Of a stretch of DNA of 64,000 nt, positions 22,590 through 33,299 are shown piece after piece. Location: assembly GCA_022702705.1 (NCBI GenBank), contig CM040439.1, positions 28,701,345-28,765,344 of the forward strand, written 5' to 3'. This DNA is from Papilionanthe hookeriana x Papilionanthe teres. Lineage: Eukaryota; Streptophyta; Magnoliopsida; Asparagales; Orchidaceae. How positions within the stretch are numbered: the first letter of the stretch is position 1; each line of letters opens with the position of its first letter. Both the position numbers and the translations under genes were made by a program. The notes beneath the pieces were generated by a model. That model saw nothing but the letters and a program-made list of their open reading frames with translations. It did not search any database and had not been told where the DNA came from.

Positions 22590-23680
22590 TGACGCGGCGC
22601 CGCGTCAACCTAGGCAGCTCCGAATGCACACGCGGCGCGCTCCCATTCGACGCCGCCATCCGCGTCAGCGCTCCCGGGACCCGCTGTATCGCTCCGTCTT
22701 CGATCCGAGCGCGATCCCGGCCGTCCGTCCGCGCGTGTAATAAATGGACGGCATCCGTTCATCGTCCCCAAGTGTCCTCACCCGAGAGCCGTCCACACTA
22801 AATCCTTAATATCTCACTCGATACTCAATGGATTTTCGTGTTCTTATGCTTCTATGCATTCGTCTCGAAGAGACGAACACATCTATACGGTTATCATGCA
22901 TCGAAATTAAAGCATTTGAAATGGAGAATCTCCGGAAGCTCGGGATGAAGAATTAACTCATACCTTAGCTCCGAGAGGTGAAGCCTCGATCGGAGATGCT
23001 TCGGCACGTTCGTTGGAGATGCGGTGAGGCTAGGGATGAAGCACCGGGATGCGGTGAATCGCTCTGGGTGTGATTTCCACCAAAGCCGATCACAACCTTC
23101 GGAGTCCGGAACAACCGGGTGGCCCGGAGATGGGGCTTTAGTCGGTGGACACCTTCCGCAGTCCAGTGAAGGTGTAGAACCAATCAATTTTTGGATTGGT
23201 CCACTGCGGAGAAGTGTCCCGGTTTTGGGTGAAATTTCAACTACGAAATCGAGCTCGCGAGAGAAGAAATGGCAGGGGGATCTCACTCTGGGGATCAAGT
23301 GCTCTGTGTGTGGGGAGGAGTCCAGAACAATTTTGGCGCAGTTTCGGCAAGGTTCGGTTCGACACCTCTCATGGCCGAGAAGGTGAGGGGTTTAAATAGT
23401 GCGGGTCGGAGGCTCTCCCGTGGGGAGTCGAGGGTCGGGATCGAGCTGCTCTTGGCATGCGAAGAACGGCCATGGTGGCCATTTGGAGTGGGGCAGCTCA
23501 GCGGATGGAATTTCAAAGCTCGGCTTCTCCCGAGGTTTCGGGCATGGTGTTTTCCGACGATCGGGTGGCCGGCGGCCGTGCATGGGTCACCCTCAAGGTC
23601 AGGTGGGTCGGGTACGGACTTGGTGCAAGCAATCGGCAAATGCCATGTGTAAAAGGCTCGGATTAGAATGGAATGGGAGA
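22590..23680. other. GC-rich block of the left LTR
   Basis: An abrupt rise in GC, opening with the palindrome GACGCGGCGCCGCGTC. Both strands show overlapping short ORFs with no recognisable domain. It may carry the LTR promoter or R region, but no TATA box or transcription start can be assigned. It is matched by 42990-44090 in the right LTR with many 1-2-bp differences. Confidence 0.5.
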
Positions 23681-25775
23681 GGGCTTATTTTGGCTCAAAT
23701 TGGTCAACCCCTCCATTTGGGCTAGGTGCACCACCCAAGGCTTTGTTTTGGTGAGGGAAAAGTGATTTGGCTCGGCATAATCGAGTAGGGTCAAGTCACC
23801 ATCCAAGCACAATTAGGCATAAGCATGGTTAAGGGGAATCATGGGAGTGGTTAATCACCTTTAGGAATTAAGGAAAGAGTCTCCTCCTTTTGCCCAAAAT
23901 GACATGGTGACATGTAAAGAGGCTCTCATGGCTTCCATGTGGCTCATGCATGGCTTCATGGCTCACCTTTGGCTTGGGAAAAGTCAAGTCAATTTCATGG
24001 AAATGGATTTAAGAGAAATTTTGGTATTTTGATGTGAATTTGTATGGGGCTTAATGTGGAATTGTTTGATGATGGAATTATAACTTAGGGAATGGCTTTG
24101 ATTAAATGGATGGCAAATGGAAATTTCATGTGGGCTTTAGGGCCAAATTTGGGCTTTTGTATTTGGTGGAAATGGGCTTTTAGGGAGGTTTAGGGAAGTG
24201 GGCTTTTAAATTTAAAATGGATTTTGGGATGAAATTTTGGTAAAGGCTTGGGCCAAATAATTGTTGATTTTGGTTTAGGGATGCTTCATGAGTGGTTTGA
24301 AACAAGTTTGAGGTGATTTGGGTTTGAATTGGTTTGAATTTGGGTTTAATTGGTAAGTGGGCCTATGTAGGTCAAAATGGGCTAATTTGGGCCAATGTTG
24401 GGCTAGGGTTGAAATTGATGTAAAATAAATGTTGAGAAATGTTTATGGGAGTGTTTCAAAGAGGTTTTGGCTTTGGTTGGGTTTTGATTTTGAGATTTGG
24501 GCCTATTTGGGTTAGGTTTGGGTTTAGGTCAAAATTGGGCCTTTTAGCTTTGGGTTGAATTTGAGTGGGGTTTGGATCAAAATTTTGGGCAAATCATGTT
24601 AGTTTTTTGTTTATGGGGATGTAAAGGAGGGTTTAGAAAAGATTTGGGGTTAATTGGAGTTGAATTGGGTGAGTTTGGGCTAAGTTTGGGTCATGGGTCC
24701 AAATTGGGCTTTAAGGCCAAAAGTGAAATTGGATCCAAATTTCAATCAAATTGGGCTTGGATTTGGTCTAAATTGGTGTTGGGGATGTTGAATTGAAGTT
24801 TAGAATTGAATTGGACCAAAATTGGGGTCAATTGGGTAGATTTGGTTTGACATTGGGTTTACTTTGGGTTAAAATGGGTCAAATTGGGGGTTTTGATAAA
24901 AGTGGGGTAAATTGACAAAATTGGCCCATGGTGTAGTTGAACAAAATGAAATTGGGAATATTTGGGATTTTCTGGAATTTTCTGGGAATTTTCTGAATTT
25001 TTGGATTTTTTGGCTAGGAGGGGTATTTTGGGTATTTGGAGGGTATTGGGGGGTATTTTGGAATTTTTGGCATTTTTGGTTATGGATGATCAATTTAAGT
25101 GATGTGGAATTGTTTGAGGTTGATTTTGGAGAATTTTGGGTGATTTGGAAATTTTTTGAGAAATTCGGGTAGTTTGAAAGGCATTTGGTAGGTTAGGCGG
25201 GGTGTAGAGGTCCGGGGTCAAAAATTGAAAATTTGGAAAATTGAAGATTGGGTGGATGTAAGTGGAATACAACCATTTTGGTTGAGCCATGAAGCCATAT
25301 CAAGCCCACATGAACCATGAAGGGACTCATTTGAGGCACTCACTATGTTGTTCCTAACCCTCTTAGCGAGGGCTTAGGGGTTAAGGACCATCCATGTGAA
25401 TCACCTACATGAGTCAGGAGGTTAAGTTGGGTAAGGGTGTGTTTGTGTTTTTAGGAGGTGTATGGAAGTGTAGTGTGTGTGTAGTGTATGTGTATGTCAG
25501 CCCCATCACTGCGACCAGGCCACCCAGGGCAGTCCTAAGGCCAAAGAGTCCTATAGGAACTCATCCTCTAAACTTCCACACTTGATTTCAACCCTCTAGG
25601 TGATTAGGGGTCTATAGTCAAGTTTGTGGAGTTTGCGAGGAGTTAAGAAGTGGTTTGAATTTCTAAAAGGTGGGTCCCAATTCTAGTCCTCTAAGATAGT
25701 CAAAGGAAAAGCCTAAGGCTAGATCCTAAGTACTAAAGAGAAGAAGAGAAGACCTCATCAAAAATGAGGTCAACA

Positions 25776-25792
25776 AATGGACCCCCAATAGG
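25776..25792 (-). promoter_or_regulatory. Polypurine tract of the Tat element
   Basis: The minus-strand reading CCTATTGGGGGTCCATT directly adjoins the 3' LTR. The same CCTATTGGGGGTCC motif occurs on the plus strand at about 38507, in the leader. Confidence 0.55.
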
Positions 25793-26148
25793 TGTGGTGA
25801 GCTGACGGAGCACATCGCGCGTATTGGTGTTGACCGAAGCGATCAACAAAACCAACACAGATGTCCAAGTAACAAACTTAGGACGAAGTAGAAGAGCTTC
25901 CACTGGGGAGTGTCAAGTATATCTCCGGGACTCGGAGATTCTCGAACTCTCGCCTGGGAAAGGAAAAGGAGGTGAATCCCAAATCATATGATGCTGGGAG
26001 AATTTCGATTTAGATTTTATTTTGTTTCATGTTCAAGTCATGATGTGTGAGTTTAGATTTCAATTTGGAGTTTCAATTTAGATTGGAGTTTGTCAAGATT
26101 AATTTGAAGGGATTTGATTTGAAATGAAAATTGGAATTTTGAAGTTTT

Positions 26149-27345
26149 AGATGTAACATCTTCAACCCCAAAAGAAGATCGTATCGATTGGATTGAGTCA
26201 TTACAATGAGGAAAGATCGCAGAGTAATGCGGTATTGGATGTAAAATCCTTAACCTCAAGAGTTTGATTTGATGTATTTCAGTGCAATAGGAAAAGAATC
26301 CTAAAGCGAGTGCGAGTCTTGGATGTAAAATCCTCGACCCAAAAGTTTGAATTTGATGTATTTCAGGTGCGATAGGAAGAGAATCCTAAAGCGAGTGCGG
26401 TCTTGGATGTAAAATCCTCGACCCAAAGGTTTGAATTTGATGTATTTCGGTGCGATAGGAAAAGAATCCTAAAGCGGTGCGGTCTTGGATGTAGAATCCT
26501 CGACCCAAAAGTTTGAATTTGATGTATTTCAGTGCAATAGGAAGAGAATCCTAAAGCGAGTGCGGTCTTGGATGTAAAATCCTCGACCCAAGAGTTTGAA
26601 TTTGATGTATTTCGGTGCGATAGGAAGAGAATCCTAAAGCGAGTGCGGTCTTGGATGTAAAATCCTCGACCCAAAAGTTTGGATTTGATGTATTTCGGTG
26701 CAATAGGAAGAGAATCCTAAAGCGATGCGGTCTTGGATGTAAAATCCTCGACCCAAAGGTTTGGATTTGATGTATTTCGGTGCGATAGGAAGAGAATCCT
26801 AAAGCGGTGCGATCTTGGATGTAAAATCCTCGACCCAAAGGTTTGAATTGATGTATTTCGAGTGCAATAGGAAGAGAATCCTAAAGCGGTGCGAGTCTTG
26901 GATGTAAAATCCTCGACCCAAAGGTTTGAATTGATGTATTTCGGTGCGATAGGAAGAAAATCCTAAAGCGAGTGCGGTCTTGGATGTAAAATCCTCGACC
27001 CAAAGGTTTGAATTGATGTATTTCGAGTGCAATAGGAAGAGAATCCTAAAGCAAGTGCAGTCTTGGATGTAAAATCCTCGACCCAAAGGTTTGAATTGAT
27101 GTATTTCGGTGCAATAGGAAGAAAATCCTAAAGCGGTGCAGGTCTTGGATGTAAAATCCTCGACCCAAAGGTTTGAATTGATGTATTTCGGTGCGATAGG
27201 AAGAGAATCCTAAAGCAGTGCAGTCTTGGATGTAAAATCCTCGACCCAAGAGTTTGAATTTGATGTATTTCAGTGCAGTAGGAAGAGAATCCTAAAGCAG
27301 TGCAGTCTTGGATGTAAAATCCTCGACCCAAAAGTTTGGATTTGA
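26149..27345 (-). repeat. Tandem array, 82-84-bp unit, about 14-15 copies, in the 3' UTR
   Basis: Units begin GGATGTAAAATCCTCGACCC and continue with TTTGATGTATTTC and GAATCCTAAAGCG. Starts are seen near 26237, 26321, 26405, 26487, 26571, 26655, 26737, 26818, 26899, 26984, 27066, 27148, 27228 and 27311, with a diverged copy at 26149. The unit is not a multiple of three, so the repeated FYIQD / FRILFLSHRNTS peptides are incidental. Such 3' arrays are known in Tat/Ogre elements and can seed satellites. 25793-26148 shows nothing recognisable. Confidence 0.93.
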
Positions 27346-27349
27346 TGTG

Positions 27350-27690
27350 ATGTTTGATGTGAGATCTGGAAAGATCGAATTTGAGATTTGATAGAGATTT
27401 GGAATCTGGAAAGATTGAATTTGAAATTTGATAGAGATTTGGAATCTGGAAAGATTGAATTTGAAATTTGAATTTTGACTGAGATTTGATTTAAGATCTG
27501 GAAAATCGAATTTGAGATTTGATAGAGATTTGGAATCTGGAAAGATTGAATTTGAAATTTGATAGGGATGAGTTCGAAATTCGGAAAGATTGAATTTGAG
27601 ATTTGATAGGGATTTGGAATCTGGAAAGATTGAATTTGAAATTTGATCGAGATTGGATTCGAAATTTGATTGAGAATTTGATTTAACATT
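27350..27690 (-). repeat. Second, shorter-period repeat array
   Basis: Imperfect repeats of roughly 40-50 bp containing GGAATCTGGAAAGATTGAAT and TTGAAATTTGATAGAGATT, between the 82-84-bp array and the AlkB region. The translated PISIKFQIQ-like peptides are low-complexity. Confidence 0.85.
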
Positions 27691-27839
27691 CTTGTTGGTT
27701 TTGTTTATCCTTTAATGATTCAAATTTTATTTTGTTGTTTGTTTAATGTTCATGTGAATTTGGTGTTTGTCATTTTTCTTTAGATCCTCTTTCTTTTTTT
27801 TTTTTTTTACGAAAGTTTTCTTTTATCCTTTTTTTTATT

Positions 27840-29657
27840 CCTTTTCTGTTCTTTGTTCGAAGTTCATTTAACTTTAACGGCGTTTCCCAATCAATTTGCA
27901 CAAAAGAGGTGAAGGCCAAAAATGTGACATAGTCACTTTCATTCCAATCATGCTGAAGATACATCGTACAACTTGATCCGGAATATATTTCATACAATCC
28001 ATGTAGACTCAAAACGGATCGTGTATGATCTTTGTCGATCCATCCAAAGAAGCATCCGTCAAAAATCCATGTCCGAATAGTGGGGTACATGGTCGATAAC
28101 ATCACCTTCCAAGCCATCCTCGACAAGGATGCCGTATGGATGTACATCGGAGGTGTGATATTTTCCATGTAACTCACGACTCGTAAGGTCGGAGGCTTTC
28201 TAGCTCCGGTCCAGTCGGAAATGGTAAGGTGTCTTTCTCGTCGTCCATCCTCCCGAACGTAACCGAGATCCGCTTCACCGGTACTCCTGGTATGCAATGC
28301 TTGGCGATATCCGCTCCGTTACCCTTCGGCATCATGACGGAACCTACCGGTAGTGGTATCTTCACCGGCCCTCGGAACTCACCTGGACTCCGCTATCCGG
28401 AGGTCGGATCCGAACATGATGTTACACTCGCTCGGGAAAGAGATCGTGCGAAAGGCTGACAAAGTCATGGTGATCAATGTGTGGGGGTATACAGTCACCC
28501 CGCTCGTAGATGTCGATGATGCAGTTATCGGGTATGCGGTCTGCCGGCAGTACCCTCCATGTTATCAATCTTTTTACCATTCTCTTGATGACTAATGGCA
28601 TCGGATCCACTTGCCCATGACGGAGTATTCTCGGCGGGTTTCCCTTCCTCGTCCTCGGCAAAGTTGTAACGAGCATCCACATTGTATTGTGATTCTTCCT
28701 TTCCCCGGCATCCATCTCCGGGCTCTGAGTATGTGTTTTCCCTTAAGCGGCCCGCTCGGCCCATTCTTTTCAAATCCCGGATGCAATCCACGATTTGCCG
28801 TCTTGCTCATACTCCGAGAATACGTCCGTATGTAATTCGAGGCCCTCCGAGTATATTGATTCTTTTGCCTCTAATCCTTTCAAAGTATTCAAAGGTTTTC
28901 TTTTCAACATTTTGCATTCTCTCCAGCTCGTATTCGGAATGATCCGCGGATGGCGAGGTCTTGTGACATATTGTGGGATGTATGGTTCAATCCCTTCACG
29001 TTCTCCCCGCATACCTCGGCTCCTCGGTGGATGATGTCTATCGAGACATCCCCCGGGGTTGCTTCGCAACAAGGTCATGCATCACCTGGTGGTTCTATCC
29101 GGTGGCGTGGTAGCCTTCTTTCTTCCGGTCTTTGTGAGATTTCTCCGGTTCTTTCGTCATCCTAGGAGCCGGCCTCCTTTCTTCCGGTTCCCGGTGAACC
29201 GGTGTCCTCGAAGTGTATGCACCGACATTAGCAACTCGCCTCGTCGTGCCGATCCGCGAGCCTAGTTTTGTCAACATCTTACGGATACGGCGATTCTTAT
29301 TTCTTCGTTGCGTCGTCGCGAGAGTAGCTCTCCGAACTTCTTGAATCTCCGTGGGCGCGGCGGCGACAAGCTCGCCCTCTCGCCGTAGCGACTACGGACT
29401 TCATTTTCTTATCTTCTTCAATATTTGTCTTTCTTTTCTTGTTCTTTGGATCGGTGGCTTGGGCCACCCACTTTCATCATCGTATGTCCGGCAGTTCTTC
29501 TCGGTCAACCGGGACCCGACTCACTTTCCTCGTATCGTAGGCCTGCCGGTGCGAAATCCGAGTCAATCTCGATTATCGCTCCATCTTTCACCCTCTTTTC
29601 ATCAAGTGCAAGGCTTACGCCATTCTTAAAGTTCAAGACCAACCGCCCGCTCGACAT
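27840..29657 (-). pseudogene. AlkB-like 2OG/Fe(II) dioxygenase ORF of the retrotransposon (frameshifted as written)
   Basis: Minus-strand frames from about 28845 to 28228 match, in order, the catalytic region of plant ALKBH9/ALKBH10-type RNA N6-methyladenosine demethylases: GLELHTDVF, a TYSEPG / PGKGRITIQCGC block, VDPMPLVIKRMVKRL, CIIDIYERGDCIPPHIDHHD, IPLPVGSVMM, GNGADIAKHCIPGVPVKRIS. Iron ligands are present: His and Asp of HID (28481-28479 and 28475-28473) and the distal His of AKHC (28299-28297), plus the 2OG-binding Arg of KRIS (28272-28270). Upstream, a probable start MSSGRLVLNF (29657) leads into a charged, Arg/Pro-rich N-terminus. Downstream (28170-27845) is an aromatic-rich segment (WIFDGCFFGWIDKDH) I do not recognise. 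It lies on the same strand as pol, starting within about 270 bp of the integrase end. At least four frame changes interrupt it, for example between HDFV and the following conserved block. Family call is firm; activity is unknown. Confidence 0.85.
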
Positions 29658-29929
29658 TTCCTGCGAAAAGACAAGGAAAAGGATCGAGGGGCGTACTAAG
29701 AACAAGAACATCAAGAAAATGTTTATTAAAGACATCTTGTTTTATTATTATTTTTATATTTTCAAACTTAACAGGAATGAAGTGGGATAAGATCAGGTAA
29801 GAGATTTTGATTTGGAAAAGAAAACAAGGAAAATTTTATTGTCAGGATTTTATTTATTTTGGCACATTTTATTATTTTTGGGTTCGGACCCAGTCATAAG
29901 TAATCACTTCACCCGTGCTTCTAGGGATG

Positions 29930-31069
29930 GAAAGTTCATTCCTTCGAAACATCGGGTAGCGTAATACTTTTTCAAGTATCGTCCATTGATCGGAAGCATA
30001 TGTCGTTCTCCCGGCAATTCACTAGCCGGTAGGAGCCTCCCGAGTAGATCGCCTCAACTACAGAATGGTCCTTCCCAAGTGGGTTCAAATTTTCCTCCTA
30101 TCTTGCGGTGTGCAAGAATAGGTCTTTTGAGAACGAGAACTAGATCACCAACTTTGAAGGTTCTTGGGCGGACCCGCTTATCATGAGCTCGAATCATCTT
30201 AGCTTGGTATAATTCTAAATTCGTTGCGCCGCAAGTCTTTTCCCTTCCGAGCTCTCTAATTCTTCGAGTCGTAATTTGGCGTTCTCTTCATTGTGATTTT
30301 ATTTGCAACCGCAATCCCGAGTGAAGGGAGTCGAACCTCTAAAGGTAACACTGCCTCGGACCCATACACCAGAGCGTAAGGTGTAGCTTGCGTAGGAGTT
30401 CTGAAGGTTGTCCGGTAAGCCCATAAGGCTTCTAACAACTTCTCGTGCCAATTTCTCTTATTGTCGTCTAAAGTCTTCTTTAAAATTTGAACGAGAGTTT
30501 TATTAAAAGCCTCGGCTAGGCCGTTTGCTCTTGGGTAGTAAATTGTTGAATATCGCCGACCTATTCCGTGTCTCCCGACAAAATTGTTGATTTGCGTGCT
30601 TCGAATGCCGATCCATTATCCGAGATGATCTCGCGCGGCACCCCGAAGCGGTAGACAACTTGGTTCTCGAAAAATTGTAGTGCGTGATGTGCTTTCACTT
30701 CTCTAAGTGGAACCGCCTCTGCCCACTTGGAAAAGTAATCCGTAGTCAGCAAGAATGAAGCGATGTCCTTTCGACGACGGCGGTTCTATCGGACCCACTA
30801 TATCCGTGCCCCAACATTCAAATGGCCACGATGCAATTGTCTGGATGTAGCACATTTGGCGGTTGGTGTAGAACCACTCCGTGCACTTGGCACTGGTGAC
30901 GGCTCTCGGCGATTTTCATGCGATCGGTCATCATCGAGGGCCGGTAGTACCCTAGTCTTTTAATTTTCATTTTCATCTTTGGACCCGACCGGTGAGCGCC
31001 ACGGAGTCCCGAATGCACCTCCTTAACAATTTCACGGGCTTCGGACCCACTTAGGCACCTTAGCCACAT
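29930..31069 (-). pseudogene. pol: Tat integrase (broken)
   Basis: Fragments in several frames give the zinc-binding N-terminus (VHSGLRGAHRSGPKM, GYYRPSMMTD, then a His/Cys-containing segment ESRHQCQVH) and the core with LLTTDYFSKWAEAVPLREVK and the second-Asp motif REIISDNGSAFEA. MLEALWAYRTTFRTPTQATP follows. The C-terminal domain is read at 30190-29930: FKVGDLVLVLKRPILAHRKI, KFEPTWEGPF, LPINGRYLKKYY. No chromodomain is seen, as expected for Tat. Integrase would join the cDNA to the genome; the frameshifts make this copy non-functional as written. Confidence 0.88.
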
Positions 31070-31299
31070 TTGATCGAAAAGACCTTCCGTATAATGTGTT
31101 GTTTATTAATGCGTAGGACGTAGTTCTTTTCTTGATCTGATGGGCTAACGACCTATCCTCTGGTAGTTTTCCTGTTTGTAGGTAATCCATCAATGGTTGT
31201 CGCCAATCTTCCGTGTTTTCTGTCACTGCTGCAATTGATCCTTTTTCCTTTTCTGATTTGTGTATCGTGTCAATGTCAAGCTGTGATAGGACCTGGCGT

Positions 31300-32130
31300 C
31301 CGTGAACTGACACTTCCACTGATTCATCTTGCAAACAGGCAAATTCTTTTGCGAGACGGGCTAGCGCATCTGCTAAAGCGTTTTCTTTTCTGGGAATTTT
31401 GTAGATTGTCACATTCGGAATCGCGTTCCAACAGTTGTATAGCATACTCGGAAGTATTGCTCGAGTCTTGGTTTTAAAATTCCGTATTGTCCCGCGATCC
31501 GTTGGATGATTAGCTGCGAATCCCCGTAGATGTTGATGTCCGGTTATCCCCATTTGAATGGTTAATTCCAGATCCCGTTATGAGGGCTTCGTATTCCGCT
31601 CGTTATTTGTACACGGCTCGTCAAGTGGTAGGAGTATCTTAACATTCCCCGCTCCGGTGTTATAAAGATTAGCCCGATTCCCGCCTTACGGCACTATCAC
31701 TTGCGATTCTTCGTCTTTGTGTGCTCGAAGATGCTCCGTCGAAATACAATTCCCAACGTCGATCATCGAGGTCTTCTAGGTTCATTATTTGTTCATCCGC
31801 GCATCGTCATCGAGAGGAGATTCTGCCGCAAAGGGTGTGTCTGCGAGGAAGTCTGCTAGGACTTGTCCCTTTACGGCACGAAGAGGCACGAAAGTTATAT
31901 CGAATTGCAATAATATCATCGACCATCTGGCAAGTCTGCCGGAAAGTGTTGGACGAGTCATCAAGTATTGCAATGGATTAAACTTCGAGATTAGGTTGAC
32001 CTTATGAGAAAGCATGTAATGCCTGAGCTTTTGAGCGGCGAAGATCAGGGCCAAACAATGCTTTTCAATTGCGGGATACCTTATTTCCGTTGGCGATAGA
32101 ACGACGGCTTAGGTAATAAAGAGCATTTTC
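31300..32130 (-). pseudogene. pol: RNase H and second (archaeal-type) RNase H-like domains
   Basis: The first domain has ALIFAAQKLRHYMLSHKV, LSGRLARWSMILLQFDI and VKGQVLADFLADTP, the degenerate native RNase H and tether of Ty3/gypsy Pol. It is followed by WELYFDGASSSTQ (about 31770), the opening strand of a second RNase H with its catalytic Asp, and further on by VTIYKIPRKENALADALARL (31440-31360), its C-terminal helix. A duplicated RNase H of this type is a known hallmark of plant Tat elements. Frame changes lie near 31700 and 31550. Confidence 0.85.
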
Positions 32131-32255
32131 TTTACCCTCATCATTGACCCAGGCTAACGGTGGCTCCGAGAGAGTCGTCTAAAGCCGCGGTATAAAGTAT
32201 TAGCGGTCTACCCGAGACCGGGGCTGCTAAGACAGGAGGTGTCATTAAATATTGT

Positions 32256-33200
32256 TTAATGTCCTCGAAGACCCTCTCGGCATTTCTCTTCCCAAATAAA
32301 TTTGGCGTCCTTTTTAACTAGTGCCGAGAAAGGCCGACACCTACTCGACGGGTTCGAGATAAAGCGTCGAAGATATGCCGACTTCCCTTGAAAAGATCGT
32401 AGTTGTTTTAAGGTTTTGGGAGGCGGCATTTCTAAGATGGCTTTTATCTTTTCCGGGTCGATTTCGATTCCACGATGTCGGACAACGAATCCTAAGAATT
32501 TCCGGAGGTGACGCCGAAGGCGCATTTTAAGGGATTCATCTTAAGGTTAAATTGCCTTAATCGTTCGAAAACAATTCTCAAATCATACAAGTGGTTGTCC
32601 TTTACTTTGCTTTTGATGACCACATCGTCCACGTAGCATTCGACTTGATTGTGGATGAGATCATCAAAAATTCTTGTCATTGCTCTTTGGTAGGTTGCTC
32701 CTGCGTTCTTCAGTCCGAATGGCATCACTGTGTAGCAATATACTCCGATCGGCGTTACGAATGCCGTAAGTTTTTCATCTTCTCGGAGCCATTTTTATTT
32801 GGTTGTATCCACGAAGATCCATCCATGAATGAGAATATTTCGTGTGTTGAAGCGATGTCGATCATTAATTCAGGATCGGTAGAGGAAATTCATCTTTTGG
32901 ACATGCCTTGTTTAAATCTCTGAAATCCACACAAATTCTGATCTGACCATTCTTCTTCCTGACTGGTACCACGTTAGCTAACCAAGTCGGGTATTGTTCT
33001 TCACGGACAAATTTAGCGTCTATTAACTTTTTAACCTCGGCTATGACTTGTTGTTCGATTTCTAGACGCATTCTTCCGGGACCTCGTCCGATCGGAACGA
33101 GTAGGGTCCACTCCTAGTTTATGGATTGCGACCTCTGGAGCTAAACCTGGCATCTCATCGTAGCTCCAAGCAAAACAGTCTTTGAATTCCATTAATAACT
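32256..33200 (-). pseudogene. pol: Tat reverse transcriptase
   Basis: In order: EFKDCFAWSYDEMPGL (about 33190-33145), IEQQVIAEVKKLIDAKFVRE, WLANVVPVRKKNGQIRICVD, FRDLNKACPKDEFPLP, MMPFGLKNAGATYQRAMTRI, the active-site box CYVDDVVIKS (about 32640), LKMNPLKCAFGV, FLGFVVRHRGIEIDPEKI and LKQLRSFQGKSAYLRRF. All RT motifs are present and the YVDD box is intact. Frames break around 33080, 32860-32730 and 32510. Confidence 0.92.
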
Positions 33201-33299
33201 TGATTATTTCTTTGGAGTCTTCTTTATTGAGTAAAGAGCTAACAAAGGTAGGTCTAGGCTCTTCGCTAGTACCTAAGTTAACTTCTATTAACTCATCTA

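Larger units (their letters stand above)
18378..25775 (-). repeat. 3' LTR of the Tat element (left copy, 7398 bp)
   Basis: Plus-strand TATCGGCATATTTTTAGG...GAGGTCAACA; the opposite copy starts TGTCGGC, so the terminal G is mutated here. It contains a perfect hairpin at 18703-18732, an AATTT array at 20483-20788, a GC-rich block at about 22590-23680 bounded by GACGCGGCGCCGCGTC, and a long G/T-rich low-complexity stretch at about 24000-25200. No conserved protein is encoded; its many small ORFs are compositional. AT-rich parts are almost identical to the right LTR. Confidence 0.93.

Noticed and set aside
22589..23725. Many overlapping ORFs on both strands in the GC-rich part of the Tat LTR
   Set aside because: Open frames on both strands in the same place reflect composition; the right LTR copy changes frame repeatedly, so no protein is conserved.
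24869..25290. ORFs rich in Phe/Trp/Gly on plus and Asn/Pro/Gln on minus
   Set aside because: Low-complexity G/T-rich LTR sequence repeated at 45273-45694; no domain.
26363..27331. Series of minus-strand ORFs with repeated FYIQD / FRILFLSHRNTS peptides
   Set aside because: They are the translation of an 82-84-bp tandem array whose unit is not a multiple of three; frames shift from unit to unit, so this is not a repeat protein.
28229..29277. Plus-strand ORFs overlapping the AlkB region
   Set aside because: They are antisense to conserved AlkB motifs and contain no recognisable domain.
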